This document shows positions 25,298 to 34,148 of a stretch of 64,000 nucleotides of DNA, piece by piece; position 1 is the stretch's first letter; each line of letters opens with the position of its first letter. The notes under the pieces were generated by a model. That model ran no database searches. It worked only from the letters and a program-made list of their open reading frames with translations, and was not told the DNA's origin. The stretch spans positions 299,645 to 363,644 of the forward strand of contig JAXLVN010000006.1 in NCBI GenBank assembly GCA_046328995.1, read 5' to 3'. The DNA comes from JADJXV01 sp046328995 (GTDB lineage: Bacteria; Bacteroidota; Ignavibacteria; Kapaibacteriales; UBA961). Both the position numbers and the translations under genes were made by a program.

Positions 25298-26866
25298 TCA
25301 CTTCGCTTCTAGCGTAATGACCGGCAAAATCATCTCTTCCATCGAGATACCGCCATGCTGAAAACTATCACGGTAGCGCTGCACATAATGATGATAATCC
25401 GTCGGATACACAAAATAAAAGTCTTCTTTGGCTATGATATAATTGGTCGAGACTCCCGAGAGAGGGAGCTTGTAGTCCAAAGGATTTTTGATAAACATCG
25501 CGTTTTTTGCTTCTGTCTTGACATTCTTGCCAAATTTAAACCGCAGACACGACGACGTCTCTCTGTCGCCAAGGGCACGCACGGCATGCAGGCATCGTAC
25601 CGACCCGTGATCGGTCGTAATGACGATGTTGACATCTTTAATCGTCGAGAGTGTCTTGAGCATTCCGAAGAAGCTCGAATGTAAAAACCAGCTCTTCGTC
25701 AGACTTCTATACGCGCTCTCATCCGGTGCAATTTCCTTGAGAATAGGATAATCCGACCGCGAGTGAGCTATCATATCGACGGCATTGACCACAATCGCCG
25801 TCAGATGATTCTTCGCATAGCGCAAAATATCATTCTCAATCTTCTTGCCAAAATCCGTATCAATTATTTTAATATACCCAACATCATTCTTCAGAGTGAT
25901 TTTTTTACGTTTTAAGAGTGCTGTCAGGAGCTCTTTTTCATGCGCATTCTGACTATGCTCGTTTTCGTTGTCATTCGGCGCAAATTGCGGATAATGCTTT
26001 TTAATTTCCGATGGATACAATCCCGCAAAAATTGCATTCCGCGCATAGGGCGTAGCTGTCGGCAGAATCGACGAGTAATACTCTTTCTGCACCGTAAAAT
26101 ACGGCTTGATGAGCTCCTCCATCACGAGCCACTGATCGAGCCGCATACAGTCGATGACAAAGAAAAACGTCGGCTTGCCATTCGAAAGCTTCGGCAGGAG
26201 ATGCTTATCGACAATCTGCGGTGACGTCAGCGGCATATCGTCCGAGGAGCCGTCTATCCAGTCCAAGTAGTTGTCCTCAACGAATTTACCGAAGGCAGAA
26301 TTACATTCCCGCCATTGATTGGCGAGCGTCTCGCCGAAGCCGAGCTCGGGATGCTGGTCTAATTCCATACTCCAGCCCACGAGCTTCTGATAAATTTCCA
26401 ACCATTCGTTCCAGTCCATATACCCGAACAAACGGCGCGTAATATCATTAAACCCTTGGGTATAATCTTTCGTAAATTTCCCCTGAGCAATTTTCTTGGA
26501 TTCCAAAAATTTCTTGCAGGCCGCAAGAATTTGAGCGGGATTGACCGGCTTGGTGAGATAATCGTCGATCTTGCGACCGATGGCATCCTCCATCACACTC
26601 TCGGCTTCGTTCTTGGTCACCATCACGACCGGCACCGATGAGTCGATGTCTTTCAGACGCGACAATGTCTCGAGTCCGCTCATGCCGAGCATGGATTCGT
26701 CCAGAAAAAACAGGTCATAATTTGATTGTTGTGCCAAGGCTAGAGCATCATCGCCGTTTGATGCCGTTTCTACGGTGTAGCCACGCTGTCCGAGGAGGAT
26801 AATGTGGGGCTTGAGAAGTTCAATTTCATCGTCAATCCAGAGAATTCTCCCTTTGGAATGTTCCAT
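25298..26866 (-). CDS. porX: T9SS response regulator/phosphohydrolase PorX
   Basis: A 522-residue cytoplasmic regulator starting at MEHSKGRILWIDDE. Residues 1-125 form a CheY-like receiver with Asp12/Asp13, phosphoacceptor Asp56 (FFLDES) and Lys106 (LTKP). A helical linker follows, then a PglZ/alkaline-phosphatase-superfamily domain from about residue 220 (FFFVIDCMRLDQW, TATPYARNAIF, ITTDHGSVRC, DYHHYVQRYRDSFQHGG). This is the PorX layout and length known from Porphyromonas and Flavobacterium, where it controls T9SS function with PorY and an ECF sigma factor. No porY or sigma factor gene is adjacent here. Confidence 0.92.
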   Translation of the reverse strand: MEHSKGRILWIDDEIELLKPHIILLGQRGYTVETASNGDDALALAQQSNYDLFFLDESMLGMSGLETLSRLKDIDSSVPVVMVTKNEAESVMEDAIGRKIDDYLTKPVNPAQILAACKKFLESKKIAQGKFTKDYTQGFNDITRRLFGYMDWNEWLEIYQKLVGWSMELDQHPELGFGETLANQWRECNSAFGKFVEDNYLDWIDGSSDDMPLTSPQIVDKHLLPKLSNGKPTFFFVIDCMRLDQWLVMEELIKPYFTVQKEYYSSILPTATPYARNAIFAGLYPSEIKKHYPQFAPNDNENEHSQNAHEKELLTALLKRKKITLKNDVGYIKIIDTDFGKKIENDILRYAKNHLTAIVVNAVDMIAHSRSDYPILKEIAPDESAYRSLTKSWFLHSSFFGMLKTLSTIKDVNIVITTDHGSVRCLHAVRALGDRETSSCLRFKFGKNVKTEAKNAMFIKNPLDYKLPLSGVSTNYIIAKEDFYFVYPTDYHHYVQRYRDSFQHGGISMEEMILPVITLEAK

Positions 26867-27177
26867 TGATACGCGTTCTAAGTGTGGGTAATACAAAAAA
26901 ATAGGCGGGCAAAGACGGACGATTATAAAAATCGTGCACGCTTTGCCGATTCATTTTCCCAAAAATAAGGGTTTTTTCTGTTAATTGGATGTTAAAGTGC
27001 TCCGAAGGCAGTATTCCGGCAGGCAGATGTCAGAAGACGACGCTGCAATTGCAGCAAGCTTCCCTGCCATGATTGCCGGAGCAGGCAGGCACTTTTCCAA
27101 GACGACGACGGACGTTTTCTACGGTTAGAAAACGTCCGTCGTCTTGTAGCTCCACCTGCGCAAGGCGCTCTATATTA
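26867..27177. other. 311-base gap with a strong hairpin
   Basis: A 20-base stem with a 3-base bulge (27098-27146, arms ending ggacgttttct and agaaaacgtcc, loop acggtt) lies about 30 bases downstream of the lipoprotein stop. A second imperfect inverted pair, ggcaggcag at about 27020 and gcaggcaggcac near 27080, flanks it. The minus-strand side lacks a U-tail, so its role as a terminator is uncertain; a structured RNA is possible. The part next to 26867 should hold the porX promoter. Confidence 0.55.
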
Positions 27178-27918
27178 TCATAGATTCGGCGGGAATATAC
27201 TCAGCTCTGTCTGCTTACCATTTTTTGTCTTGACGAGCACACCCACCAAGCCGAATTTATGATTGGCAATATAGGTGATCTTTTCAATGAGCGGATCTTC
27301 TTTTGTCTCCTCGACTTGAATTACCTTTACCTTGAAAAATCCAAGTACATAATCATCAGTCGTCGATTTCGAGGCTACCGTCCGCTTGACCTTGATGCCG
27401 TCGGAATTCGTGAATTCATAGACATTCCCCACCGACCAGTCATACTTGACAAGAGTATGTGCTTCCGACGCATTACTGAAATATTCCTGAATCCCTTCAG
27501 AGGTAATTCGTGCTTTAAACTCTGCCCGGATCGACATTTTTGCTTTGTTTGTCGTGTCGAGCGTAGCACCAAATTTTTTAAGATAGGACGACATCACCGT
27601 CAGCTTGAGTGAGCTTGGAATTACTTGCAAGCCGAGCGCAGTATCAAGTGCACGGGCAAAGACCGAGTCAAACGTCGAATAATGAAAAAACGTCACCATT
27701 CCATTGTCGTTCTTGGTAATTATAGTGCTATCCTGGAATTTTTCCAACGCCGGTGTATAAGGTTCAGTCCCAATATAAATCGGAAATTTACCGCCTACTT
27801 CCGTCAGCTCAAGCTTCGTCTCTCCGCCGATATCATTGGGTCCGGTCGCCGTTTCACACGCCACAAGATAGACCAGCAGATACAGCACGGATGCAAAAGA
27901 AAGATAATAACGCTTCAT
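27178..27918 (-). CDS. Hypothetical lipoprotein
   Basis: A 246-residue lipoprotein. The start is fixed by a textbook ribosome site (ggaggtg, four bases before the ATG); the frame's earlier Met codons lack one. The signal (MKRYYLSFASVLYLLVYLVAC) ends in lipobox LVAC with Cys21. The mature part is strand-rich (SLKLTVMSSYLKKFG, MSIRAEFKARI, GVLVKTKNGKQTELSIF) with no recognised domain; it recalls DUF-type lipoproteins with a single beta-sandwich. No Asp at +2 after the Cys is present, so outer-membrane sorting is not excluded. The gene stands alone. Confidence 0.75.
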   Translation of the reverse strand: MKRYYLSFASVLYLLVYLVACETATGPNDIGGETKLELTEVGGKFPIYIGTEPYTPALEKFQDSTIITKNDNGMVTFFHYSTFDSVFARALDTALGLQVIPSSLKLTVMSSYLKKFGATLDTTNKAKMSIRAEFKARITSEGIQEYFSNASEAHTLVKYDWSVGNVYEFTNSDGIKVKRTVASKSTTDDYVLGFFKVKVIQVEETKEDPLIEKITYIANHKFGLVGVLVKTKNGKQTELSIFPPNL

Positions 27919-28228
27919 ACAACACCTCCAAACAAGTACATAAAAACTATGCCGATAAGAATTTTCAGCGATGCTCAGCATGCCGCCGGTTGCTGAGGAG
28001 TGGTGTAATTTACTCTGCTTGTGCCGTTGTTGTACTGCCAGAGCATAAATTTTACCGGCAAAAATATATGTGTTGTCAGATAATTCCAAGGTTTATTTTC
28101 GTAATTTCCTTCAGAAGCAATTTTTTGTATTATCCTTATCTAGTTGACTGTTATAATTCAAGCTCCCCCTCCCCGTATCGTACAATGGTGTACGTGAGAT
28201 TCCTTCAAATGCTGTGTGCAAGATGAAT
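27919..28228. other. 310-base gap without a supported gene
   Basis: The lipoprotein frame extends into this stretch but lacks a start signal there. Only the promoter of the lipoprotein and the 3' flank of the acyltransferase gene are expected. I see no tandem words, terminator with U-tail or RNA gene. Confidence 0.45.
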
Positions 28229-30007
28229 CTACCGGTACTGTACTAGAACCGACCTAAATTCCTCCACACCTTCTTTGCCCATAATGCGCTCGAGAATTGC
28301 CGGCGGAGCTTGCCTGAGATCGACGAGCAAGAGGCCATCGACGACATGGCCGAACTCCTCATCGACGGAGAATCCGAGCACTTTCCCGCCTAATTTCAGG
28401 TAATGCTTCACTAATGTCGGCACGCCTTTAGCATCGGGCTCGATCTCGGCAATCAACTGTGAGAGCTGTTCGACGGATGGACAGGAACTGCCCATTTTTG
28501 CCGGCAGAGAGCCACCGGGAGCACTATCCATACTATTCCTTGGCTTGATGAATTTGGCATGCTTGGGCGAGAATGCATGCGTCTCTAAATATGCCATCAA
28601 CATCTGCCGTGATTCTGTCTGATAGTCATTACTGATACTGACAGCGCCAAAAAGAGTCGTGTATTGCGGATGACGCACGATAAACTGTCCGATCCCGCGC
28701 CAGAGCAGCAGTAATGCGCTGCTTTTCTGATACTCCGCCCGGATAAACGACCGCCCGAGCTCAAGCGCCGGGGAAATTTTGCGCAAAAATTTCTTGCGAA
28801 TTTTAAAAAGTGTATGGATATAGAGACCCTTACGGCCAAATTTTTCCAGAATTTCGTCTGTTTTTCCAAGGCGGTATGCGCCCATAATCTCCTGCCTAGC
28901 TGCATTCCACAGGAAGAGATGGGTGTAATACGCATCAAATTCATCGAGGTCGCTGTGCTTGCCCGTGCCCTCGCCGGCCGCACGGAATGTGAGCTCGCGC
29001 AGGCGTCCTATTTCACGGATAATCGTCGGCGTTTGCTCGGCGGAGGTATAGAAGACGAATGTATCACCCGAGGCGCACAGGAGCTGCTCGCGGGGTATTT
29101 GCTCGACTTCGGCTGCTAAATACTCGGGCTGCTCCGCCGGAGAAATCGCGCTCTGCAACCCGTCCAATCTCTCGGCCGGTGCCTGACCATGCTGTCGCCG
29201 ATGCCGGAGAATATAGACTCTGTTCCGTAGGAAGCTCATCATCGCAGCATCATGATACTCCTGCAGCTTCTGGTATGCTACCACGCTGCCGATTGCAAGT
29301 TCGAGGGTCGAATTTCTACAGTGGGCGAATTCGCGTGGCAGCATCGCCGTGCGGAGCCGCGGATGAAGAAATCCTGCCACGTGAAAACGCATTCGGTTGT
29401 GCCCGGCAATATAGACCGGTACGACCGCGCACTCGGCATGCCGGATAATCCGGGCGATACTCGTGCTCCACTCGGAATCGGTAATTGCCCGCTCCGCCGG
29501 CGAATAGCTCGATACCTCACCGGCCGGAAAGACCACAACAATTCCACCGGCCGCCAAATGCCGGAGCGTTTGCTTGATTCCCTGCAGATTATGCCGCGCC
29601 GACGAGGCACCGCCGAACGGATCGACGGGTATAAAACTGCCGGCAAGCTCGGGTATTGATTGCAGCAGATAATTAGCCATAATTTTCACATCCGGCCGTA
29701 TCGCATGAATGAGTGCGCCGAGGGCAATACCCTCAATGCCGCCGAAAGGATGATTGGCGACCACAACCGCTGCACCGGTGGCAGGTATCTGCGCCAGATC
29801 GTCCGGTCGCACATCTAGCCGAACATTCATGCTTGTGAGTATATCCTGAAAAAAATGATGTCCCGAGCGAACGGCGCTTGCATGATCATAAATACCGCGT
29901 ACGGCAGGTAAGCCGCACACTGCCTCTATTGCCTGTATGGGCAAGGTAAGGAAAGGTCGCTTGTTCTCCGGAAGAGGGAGACGGAATAGCCCCGGGGATT
30001 GACTCAT
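28229..30007 (-). CDS. Two-domain acyltransferase (OlsF-like: PlsC-type plus GNAT/OlsB-type)
   Basis: A 592-residue protein. The N-terminal domain is a PlsC-type O-acyltransferase with the modified block NHPFGGIEG (85-93) in place of NHxxxxD, then FIPVDPFGG and FPAGEVS (160-166). The second half (about 310-592) resembles the OlsB/hemolysin-type GNAT N-acyltransferase (ELTFRAAGEGTGKHSDLDEFD, MGAYRLGKTDEIL, ELGRSFIRAEYQKS). OlsF proteins with this order make ornithine lipid from ornithine and two acyl groups; Bacteroidetes relatives (GlsB/GlsA) make glycine lipids. The substrate here is therefore uncertain. It is a separate minus-strand gene, divergent from the PDZ cargo with a 284-base gap. 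Confidence 0.82.
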   Translation of the reverse strand: MSQSPGLFRLPLPENKRPFLTLPIQAIEAVCGLPAVRGIYDHASAVRSGHHFFQDILTSMNVRLDVRPDDLAQIPATGAAVVVANHPFGGIEGIALGALIHAIRPDVKIMANYLLQSIPELAGSFIPVDPFGGASSARHNLQGIKQTLRHLAAGGIVVVFPAGEVSSYSPAERAITDSEWSTSIARIIRHAECAVVPVYIAGHNRMRFHVAGFLHPRLRTAMLPREFAHCRNSTLELAIGSVVAYQKLQEYHDAAMMSFLRNRVYILRHRRQHGQAPAERLDGLQSAISPAEQPEYLAAEVEQIPREQLLCASGDTFVFYTSAEQTPTIIREIGRLRELTFRAAGEGTGKHSDLDEFDAYYTHLFLWNAARQEIMGAYRLGKTDEILEKFGRKGLYIHTLFKIRKKFLRKISPALELGRSFIRAEYQKSSALLLLWRGIGQFIVRHPQYTTLFGAVSISNDYQTESRQMLMAYLETHAFSPKHAKFIKPRNSMDSAPGGSLPAKMGSSCPSVEQLSQLIAEIEPDAKGVPTLVKHYLKLGGKVLGFSVDEEFGHVVDGLLLVDLRQAPPAILERIMGKEGVEEFRSVLVQYR

Positions 30008-30291
30008 AGTTAACCTGTTGGAATAGTTGTACTTCACGTAATTCAACCGTAAAATTACCATCCCATGATTACCTGTGTATTGCGTGCATACGGCGGTGAA
30101 TTATCAATCAGAAATATTGTCAAAACACAATATCAGGCATAAGAATCACCGGCCAATGGATAATTTTTACCATTAACATCTGTGTAACACTTTTTAACCG
30201 CAGTCGATTGCCGGGAAAAAGTTAGATTGCAGTTGTAAATTCAAGTAAACTTCATTTTCTCTCATTTCTCATTATTTCAAAAGGTGTATTT

Positions 30292-31626
30292 ATGAACTCT
30301 GTTCGTTCTGCTCTTGTAGCGTTTGTTGCCTGCTCGGGGCTGCTCTCCTCCCCGCTTTTTGCCCAAACTACCCCTGCTGCCGCTACCGGCAAAAAGCTCC
30401 CACAGGTCATGACGCTCACCCGAGCTACAGCCGATGATGCTGATGTCTCCGTACAACTACGTCAGGTAAAAGATGAATTAACCAACCTTCGCTCTTCGCT
30501 CAAATCCCGCAATTATCAAGTCAGCCAGGCGGTAGCACGTCCTATGCTCGGTATCGTTCCCGGCGAGCGCGCCGCTTCCGGCGGTGTGACCATTAGTGAA
30601 ATTGTACCCAATTCCGGTGCTGAAAAGGCCGGTCTCGAAGCGGGTGATATTATCACATCGCTCGATGGTACGCCGGTGAATAATCATTCGGATATCACCG
30701 GTATTATCGGTGCTAAAAAAATCAACGATCCGCTAACAGTGACAATTCTTCGCGACGGCGCAGAGCAGACAATTACCGCTACGCTTGGTTCGCAAAAAAA
30801 CCGTGTGACCGTTCGCAGCTTCGCTATCCCGAACGGAGAAAGCAAAACAGTAGAGCTTAATCTCATGGGGGATGCGCTCAACAAGCTCGCAGAGCTCAAA
30901 AATCTTCCCGTTGAATTCAATAATGTGACCGTATGGACCAGCGAGGAAGACACACAAAATCCTTGTGAAAAAATTCGTGAAATGCGCGGTACTTCGCTCT
31001 TGGGTGTATATGTCAACACCTCGCGCAGCAGCGGCGTTCTCGTCGAGAGCACCATCGACAATACCGGCGCAGTGGCAGCAGGCCTCCAAAGTGGTGATAA
31101 AATTGTCACCATCAACGGCGTCGATGTCCGCTCATACAACGATCTCCGCAAAGAAGTCACCGCTCACAAGCCCGGTGATATCGTCACCGTGACGTACCTC
31201 CGTGGCGGTGAAAAACAAATCGTCAACGCCACGCTCAGCAGTCTCGCCGACACCCGCCGCGAACTCGTGACCAAGCTCGAGGCAGAATGCAACGCCGCAT
31301 CCGCACCGGCTGCATTGCCGGGAAAAGCATTACCGGGCAAGCCGGTACAGGGTATTCAGACCGGCGAACTTCCCGCACAAATGCCGCAGCTGACCGTATC
31401 GCCGAATCCAACGACCGGTATTGTCAATGTTCACTTTGACGGTGATACCAAGCAGGCCGCCTCGGTCACGGTATCGGATTTGAATGGCGGCGAAGTGCTG
31501 CGTCAGGATTTAACTGCCGGTATGGTCGATGTATCGCTTGACTTGACGGCCTTCCCGAAAGGTATGTATATGATTACCATTCGTCAAAACGGACGTGAGT
31601 TTTCGGAAAAAGTGGTATTGAATTAA
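30292..31626 (+). CDS. T9SS-exported protein with two PDZ domains
   Basis: A 444-residue secreted protein (signal peptide ending SSPLFAQ) starting after aaaaggtgtattt. It has two PDZ domains, about residues 83-170 (RPMLGIVPGE, SGAEKAGLEAGDIIT) and 233-320 (SLLGVYVNTS, GAVAAGLQSGDKIVTING), and a Por sorting domain from about 364 (VSPNPTTGIVNVHFD ... FPKGMYMITIRQ). No protease domain is present between or before the PDZ units, so it is a PDZ-only exported protein, possibly a scaffold that holds peptides or other surface proteins. PDZ units of this kind normally occur in HtrA or CtpA proteases. It is convergent with the nucleotidyl cyclase. Confidence 0.9.
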   Translation: MNSVRSALVAFVACSGLLSSPLFAQTTPAAATGKKLPQVMTLTRATADDADVSVQLRQVKDELTNLRSSLKSRNYQVSQAVARPMLGIVPGERAASGGVTISEIVPNSGAEKAGLEAGDIITSLDGTPVNNHSDITGIIGAKKINDPLTVTILRDGAEQTITATLGSQKNRVTVRSFAIPNGESKTVELNLMGDALNKLAELKNLPVEFNNVTVWTSEEDTQNPCEKIREMRGTSLLGVYVNTSRSSGVLVESTIDNTGAVAAGLQSGDKIVTINGVDVRSYNDLRKEVTAHKPGDIVTVTYLRGGEKQIVNATLSSLADTRRELVTKLEAECNAASAPAALPGKALPGKPVQGIQTGELPAQMPQLTVSPNPTTGIVNVHFDGDTKQAASVTVSDLNGGEVLRQDLTAGMVDVSLDLTAFPKGMYMITIRQNGREFSEKVVLN

Positions 31627-31663
31627 TCAGGTGCTCGGTGCGACCGCAGCATGCATCTATACA

Positions 31664-31704
31664 CAAAAGCCCTTGCAGTATCTGCAAGGGCTTTTGTTTT
31701 TTTT
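31664..31704 (+). terminator. Intrinsic terminator of the PDZ cargo gene
   Basis: The stem caaaagcccttgca / tgcaagggcttttg is followed by a run of eight T on the plus strand. It lies between the convergent PDZ cargo and cyclase genes, 38 bases past the first stop. Confidence 0.94.
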
Positions 31705-31718
31705 CGGTATCAGCCGCT

Positions 31719-32900
31719 TTACAGGCCAATTGCCGTAAGCCAGTCTTTTTTCGCAATTTCCTGAAAATTATTATCGCGGGCAAAAATTACAAGTTCTTTA
31801 AAATCAGTGAGATTTTCTACCAGCACCGTTCGATAGCCGCGCGTCCCGGGCAGGAAGGCAATCAGGGGCATACAATCGGCAAGAGACCCTTTGGCGAGAG
31901 CAAAATTTCCCGCTTCATCATTGTGATGAATAGCATTGCCTCCCTGATAGCCGCCGACAGCCTGCAGCGCCGTATTGAGCAGTACTTTTGTATTCAGAAT
32001 CCGTGCACTCACATCGCCGAAACGATGGTGTTCGCGGTGACCGCCTTGCTGCAATCGGGTATCGACATGCCCCATCCGTGACACGCCTCCGGAGAGTGTC
32101 GATGCTCCATTGCCGCTCCGATGAAGAATTGCATTCGACAGATTATGCTGGAAAGACATCCGATCGTCCCTGCCCTTGCCGGGCCAAACGGAAAAAAGGT
32201 CGTAGTCCGCTGTCACGCAGGCCTTGAATCCCCGCTCGCGCGTACCGGGATTAATAAGCCCGAGGATCGTCTCATGCCCGCGAAATAAGATCGGGTCAAC
32301 ACCGGAAGGGTACAGCTGCGTGAAGGCGCTCGCAGCTCTATTATTGATACAAATCACATAATAATCACGCTGCACCGTGCCACGATCGCGGAGCCACCAA
32401 TTCGAGGCATTCCCCGCCGGGACTAAACGCCACGGCAGCGTCACGGCATCTTTCGTCGATTCTCCCACAAAATCATTGCCGTCGGTGCGTGGATTGATAA
32501 TTTTTTTCTCTATCAGTTCATTGATGCGAGTCCTCGAAATGGCAATCGGCATCACATCGGCTACCCACTCGCTGTCGTGCACTTCACCGAAAAATTTCTC
32601 GACTATGTGTCCCGTGAGCGCCTCACTGGTCCATTTTTTATTCCGTTCGGTATAATCCATACTCTTGGTGAGACGCGGATCGGCGCAAACAAAACCGCTC
32701 ATTGGTCCCCAATTGCATGACTTGGTATCGATACGAAAGCCCTTCATACAGTAATTATCCGCAATCAGCCCCTGCGCCATCGTACCGGGCTCGCGGAATA
32801 AAATGATGCAATTCACCCGCTCAGCCACCGACTGACATGCCTCAGCATGCGCCGGCACGAACCCGGTTACTTGACAGGCAAGCATTAAATTGTTTTTCAT
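31719..32900 (-). CDS. ExoY/CyaA/edema-factor-like nucleotidyl cyclase toxin
   Basis: A 393-residue protein without a clear signal peptide that matches the anthrax edema factor, Bordetella CyaA and Pseudomonas ExoY catalytic family. The first block LIADNYCMKGFRIDTK then SCNWGPMSGFVC carries the two ATP-binding lysines (Lys53 and Lys60, seven apart as in ExoY K81/K88). The metal-binding pair is in VTADYDLF (Asp232 and Asp234). The third block NAIHHNDEAGN has His326 and Asn332, six apart as in ExoY H291/N297. The spacing between the first two blocks is about 48 residues longer than in ExoY. Known members make cAMP or other cyclic nucleotides inside eukaryotic cells after activation by calmodulin or actin. 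Here the gene is one whole stand-alone catalytic domain. The spike-module genes are its divergent neighbours. Confidence 0.9.
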   Translation of the reverse strand: MKNNLMLACQVTGFVPAHAEACQSVAERVNCIILFREPGTMAQGLIADNYCMKGFRIDTKSCNWGPMSGFVCADPRLTKSMDYTERNKKWTSEALTGHIVEKFFGEVHDSEWVADVMPIAISRTRINELIEKKIINPRTDGNDFVGESTKDAVTLPWRLVPAGNASNWWLRDRGTVQRDYYVICINNRAASAFTQLYPSGVDPILFRGHETILGLINPGTRERGFKACVTADYDLFSVWPGKGRDDRMSFQHNLSNAILHRSGNGASTLSGGVSRMGHVDTRLQQGGHREHHRFGDVSARILNTKVLLNTALQAVGGYQGGNAIHHNDEAGNFALAKGSLADCMPLIAFLPGTRGYRTVLVENLTDFKELVIFARDNNFQEIAKKDWLTAIGL

Positions 32901-33274
32901 GGATAGAATATCCTGACTTTATGATTGAAATATGAGTTGTTGACGTTCTTGTAGAGGCAAGTCAACACACCAGCCACGCAAGCCAAGCCGCAGCACGATT
33001 GAAGAATGCCACCGTATCCCCCACAGCCCCTCTCCTTCCGGACTGCATGCCGGATAATCCCCAAAATTCACGCCAATTTTTCGCCACCCACCTCATGCCC
33101 CCAATAATATGACCTCCGGCGATGGCTTCTTGCGGTTCATACACCATAACCCTGCACCAAACGACAGATTTCACTATTTTACGGTAGAAATTGCATGTCT
33201 GCAGGCGAATCCCTATTTTTGAAGGTAAATCCCTGCTTTGACGATACGTCACAATGTATTAGGAAAATTCAGCA
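32901..33274. promoter_or_regulatory. 374-base divergent region between the cyclase and the MORN/PAAR operon
   Basis: This stretch must hold the promoters of both transcripts, although I cannot point to definite -33/-7 boxes. A 96-codon minus-strand frame (32962-33252) was considered and not accepted. aggaaaattcagc just before 33275 is a plausible ribosome site for the MORN gene. No repeats are present here, in contrast to many other gaps of this window. Confidence 0.5.
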
Positions 33275-34147
33275 ATGAGCGAACCGACTTCACAACTTGA
33301 ATCATCCCCCGAAGAGCTCGCCACAGCAAGCGAAGCCCTAGATCATAGTTCATTCAATCGGCGTGAGAGCGCAGGTCAGAGCGAACCCATCGAGCATTGC
33401 GAATATTACCCCGATGGCAGCATCAAGGAAAAGGTCTATTTCCTGGACGGCAAGCTCCATGGCGACACCCTCTCCTATAACGAAAAAGGCGTGCTCCTGA
33501 AAAAAGCACGCTATGAAGACGGCGAATTGAACGGGGAATCAATCCTCTACAATCCCAACGGACAAAAAATCCAGCAAGCGCACTTTCTGAATGGAAAAAT
33601 GGAAGGTGAGACGCTCATGTATGACGAAAACGGGAAAATCTGCCAGCGCGTGCCCTATAAAAATGGAGAAATTAACGGCGAAATGACGATTTATACTAAT
33701 GGTCTGCTCCAGACGAAAATCACCTATCGCCTTAACAAGCAAAACGGACAGTTCATCGGCTACAACGAACGCGGGAAAATCAGCGTCGAAATGTGGTATA
33801 TCAACGGACAGCTCAACGGCATCGGAAAATGGTACAATATTCATGGTGAAATCGTCCGCAAGTGCTTGTATGTCAACGACCAGCTCGAAGGTGAAAATAT
33901 CACCTATTATGCCGACGGCACTCCGCTTGAAAAGTCGTTTTATCATGCTAATATACTCGAAGGCGAGCGCACGCTCTATCATCCGAACGGAAAGCCGCGT
34001 GAAAAACAGCTCTACCGGGAAGGCAAGCCGGTTGGTGACGCGCGCGAGTATGATACGGACGGTAATTTAGTCGAGCGCAACGAAAAAGGCAAGCAAAAGC
34101 GCAAGCCGTTCGCCGGGCTCGTGGACCTCATCACAGGAGGAATGTAA
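33275..34147 (+). CDS. MORN_2-repeat protein (YwqK-like)
   Basis: A 290-residue, signal-less protein made almost wholly of about ten MORN_2-type repeats of 20-24 residues between residues 45 and 270. Each has the pattern YxxDG/NG, then K ... Y.NG.LxGE (for example EYYPDGSIKEKVYFLDG, KLHGDTLSYNEKG, PYKNGEINGEMTIY, YREGKPVGDAREYDTDG). Databases often label such proteins YwqK-family antitoxin, but that label is weakly supported. Repeats of this kind form extended beta-sheets that bind proteins or lipids. The stop is one base before the DUF4280 gene, so the two are translated from one message, and pairing of MORN_2 with DUF4280 is a recurrent arrangement in secretion loci as I recall it. Confidence 0.88.
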   Translation: MSEPTSQLESSPEELATASEALDHSSFNRRESAGQSEPIEHCEYYPDGSIKEKVYFLDGKLHGDTLSYNEKGVLLKKARYEDGELNGESILYNPNGQKIQQAHFLNGKMEGETLMYDENGKICQRVPYKNGEINGEMTIYTNGLLQTKITYRLNKQNGQFIGYNERGKISVEMWYINGQLNGIGKWYNIHGEIVRKCLYVNDQLEGENITYYADGTPLEKSFYHANILEGERTLYHPNGKPREKQLYREGKPVGDAREYDTDGNLVERNEKGKQKRKPFAGLVDLITGGM

Positions 34148-34148
34148 T

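Noticed and set aside
31719..32900. Signal peptide at the start of the cyclase (LMLACQVTGFVPAHA)
   Set aside because: The segment is too polar, and HAEACQSVAERVNCIILFR aligns with the beginning of the catalytic domain in ExoY-like proteins.
32962..33252. 96-codon minus-strand frame directly upstream of the cyclase
   Set aside because: Unusual composition (many Trp, Arg), no motif and no clear start signal; it occupies a region needed for two promoters.
33275..34147. MORN_2 protein as antitoxin of the cyclase
   Set aside because: The YwqK-family antitoxin label is a database habit; the sequence only shows repeats, and the protein is encoded divergently and paired with DUF4280.
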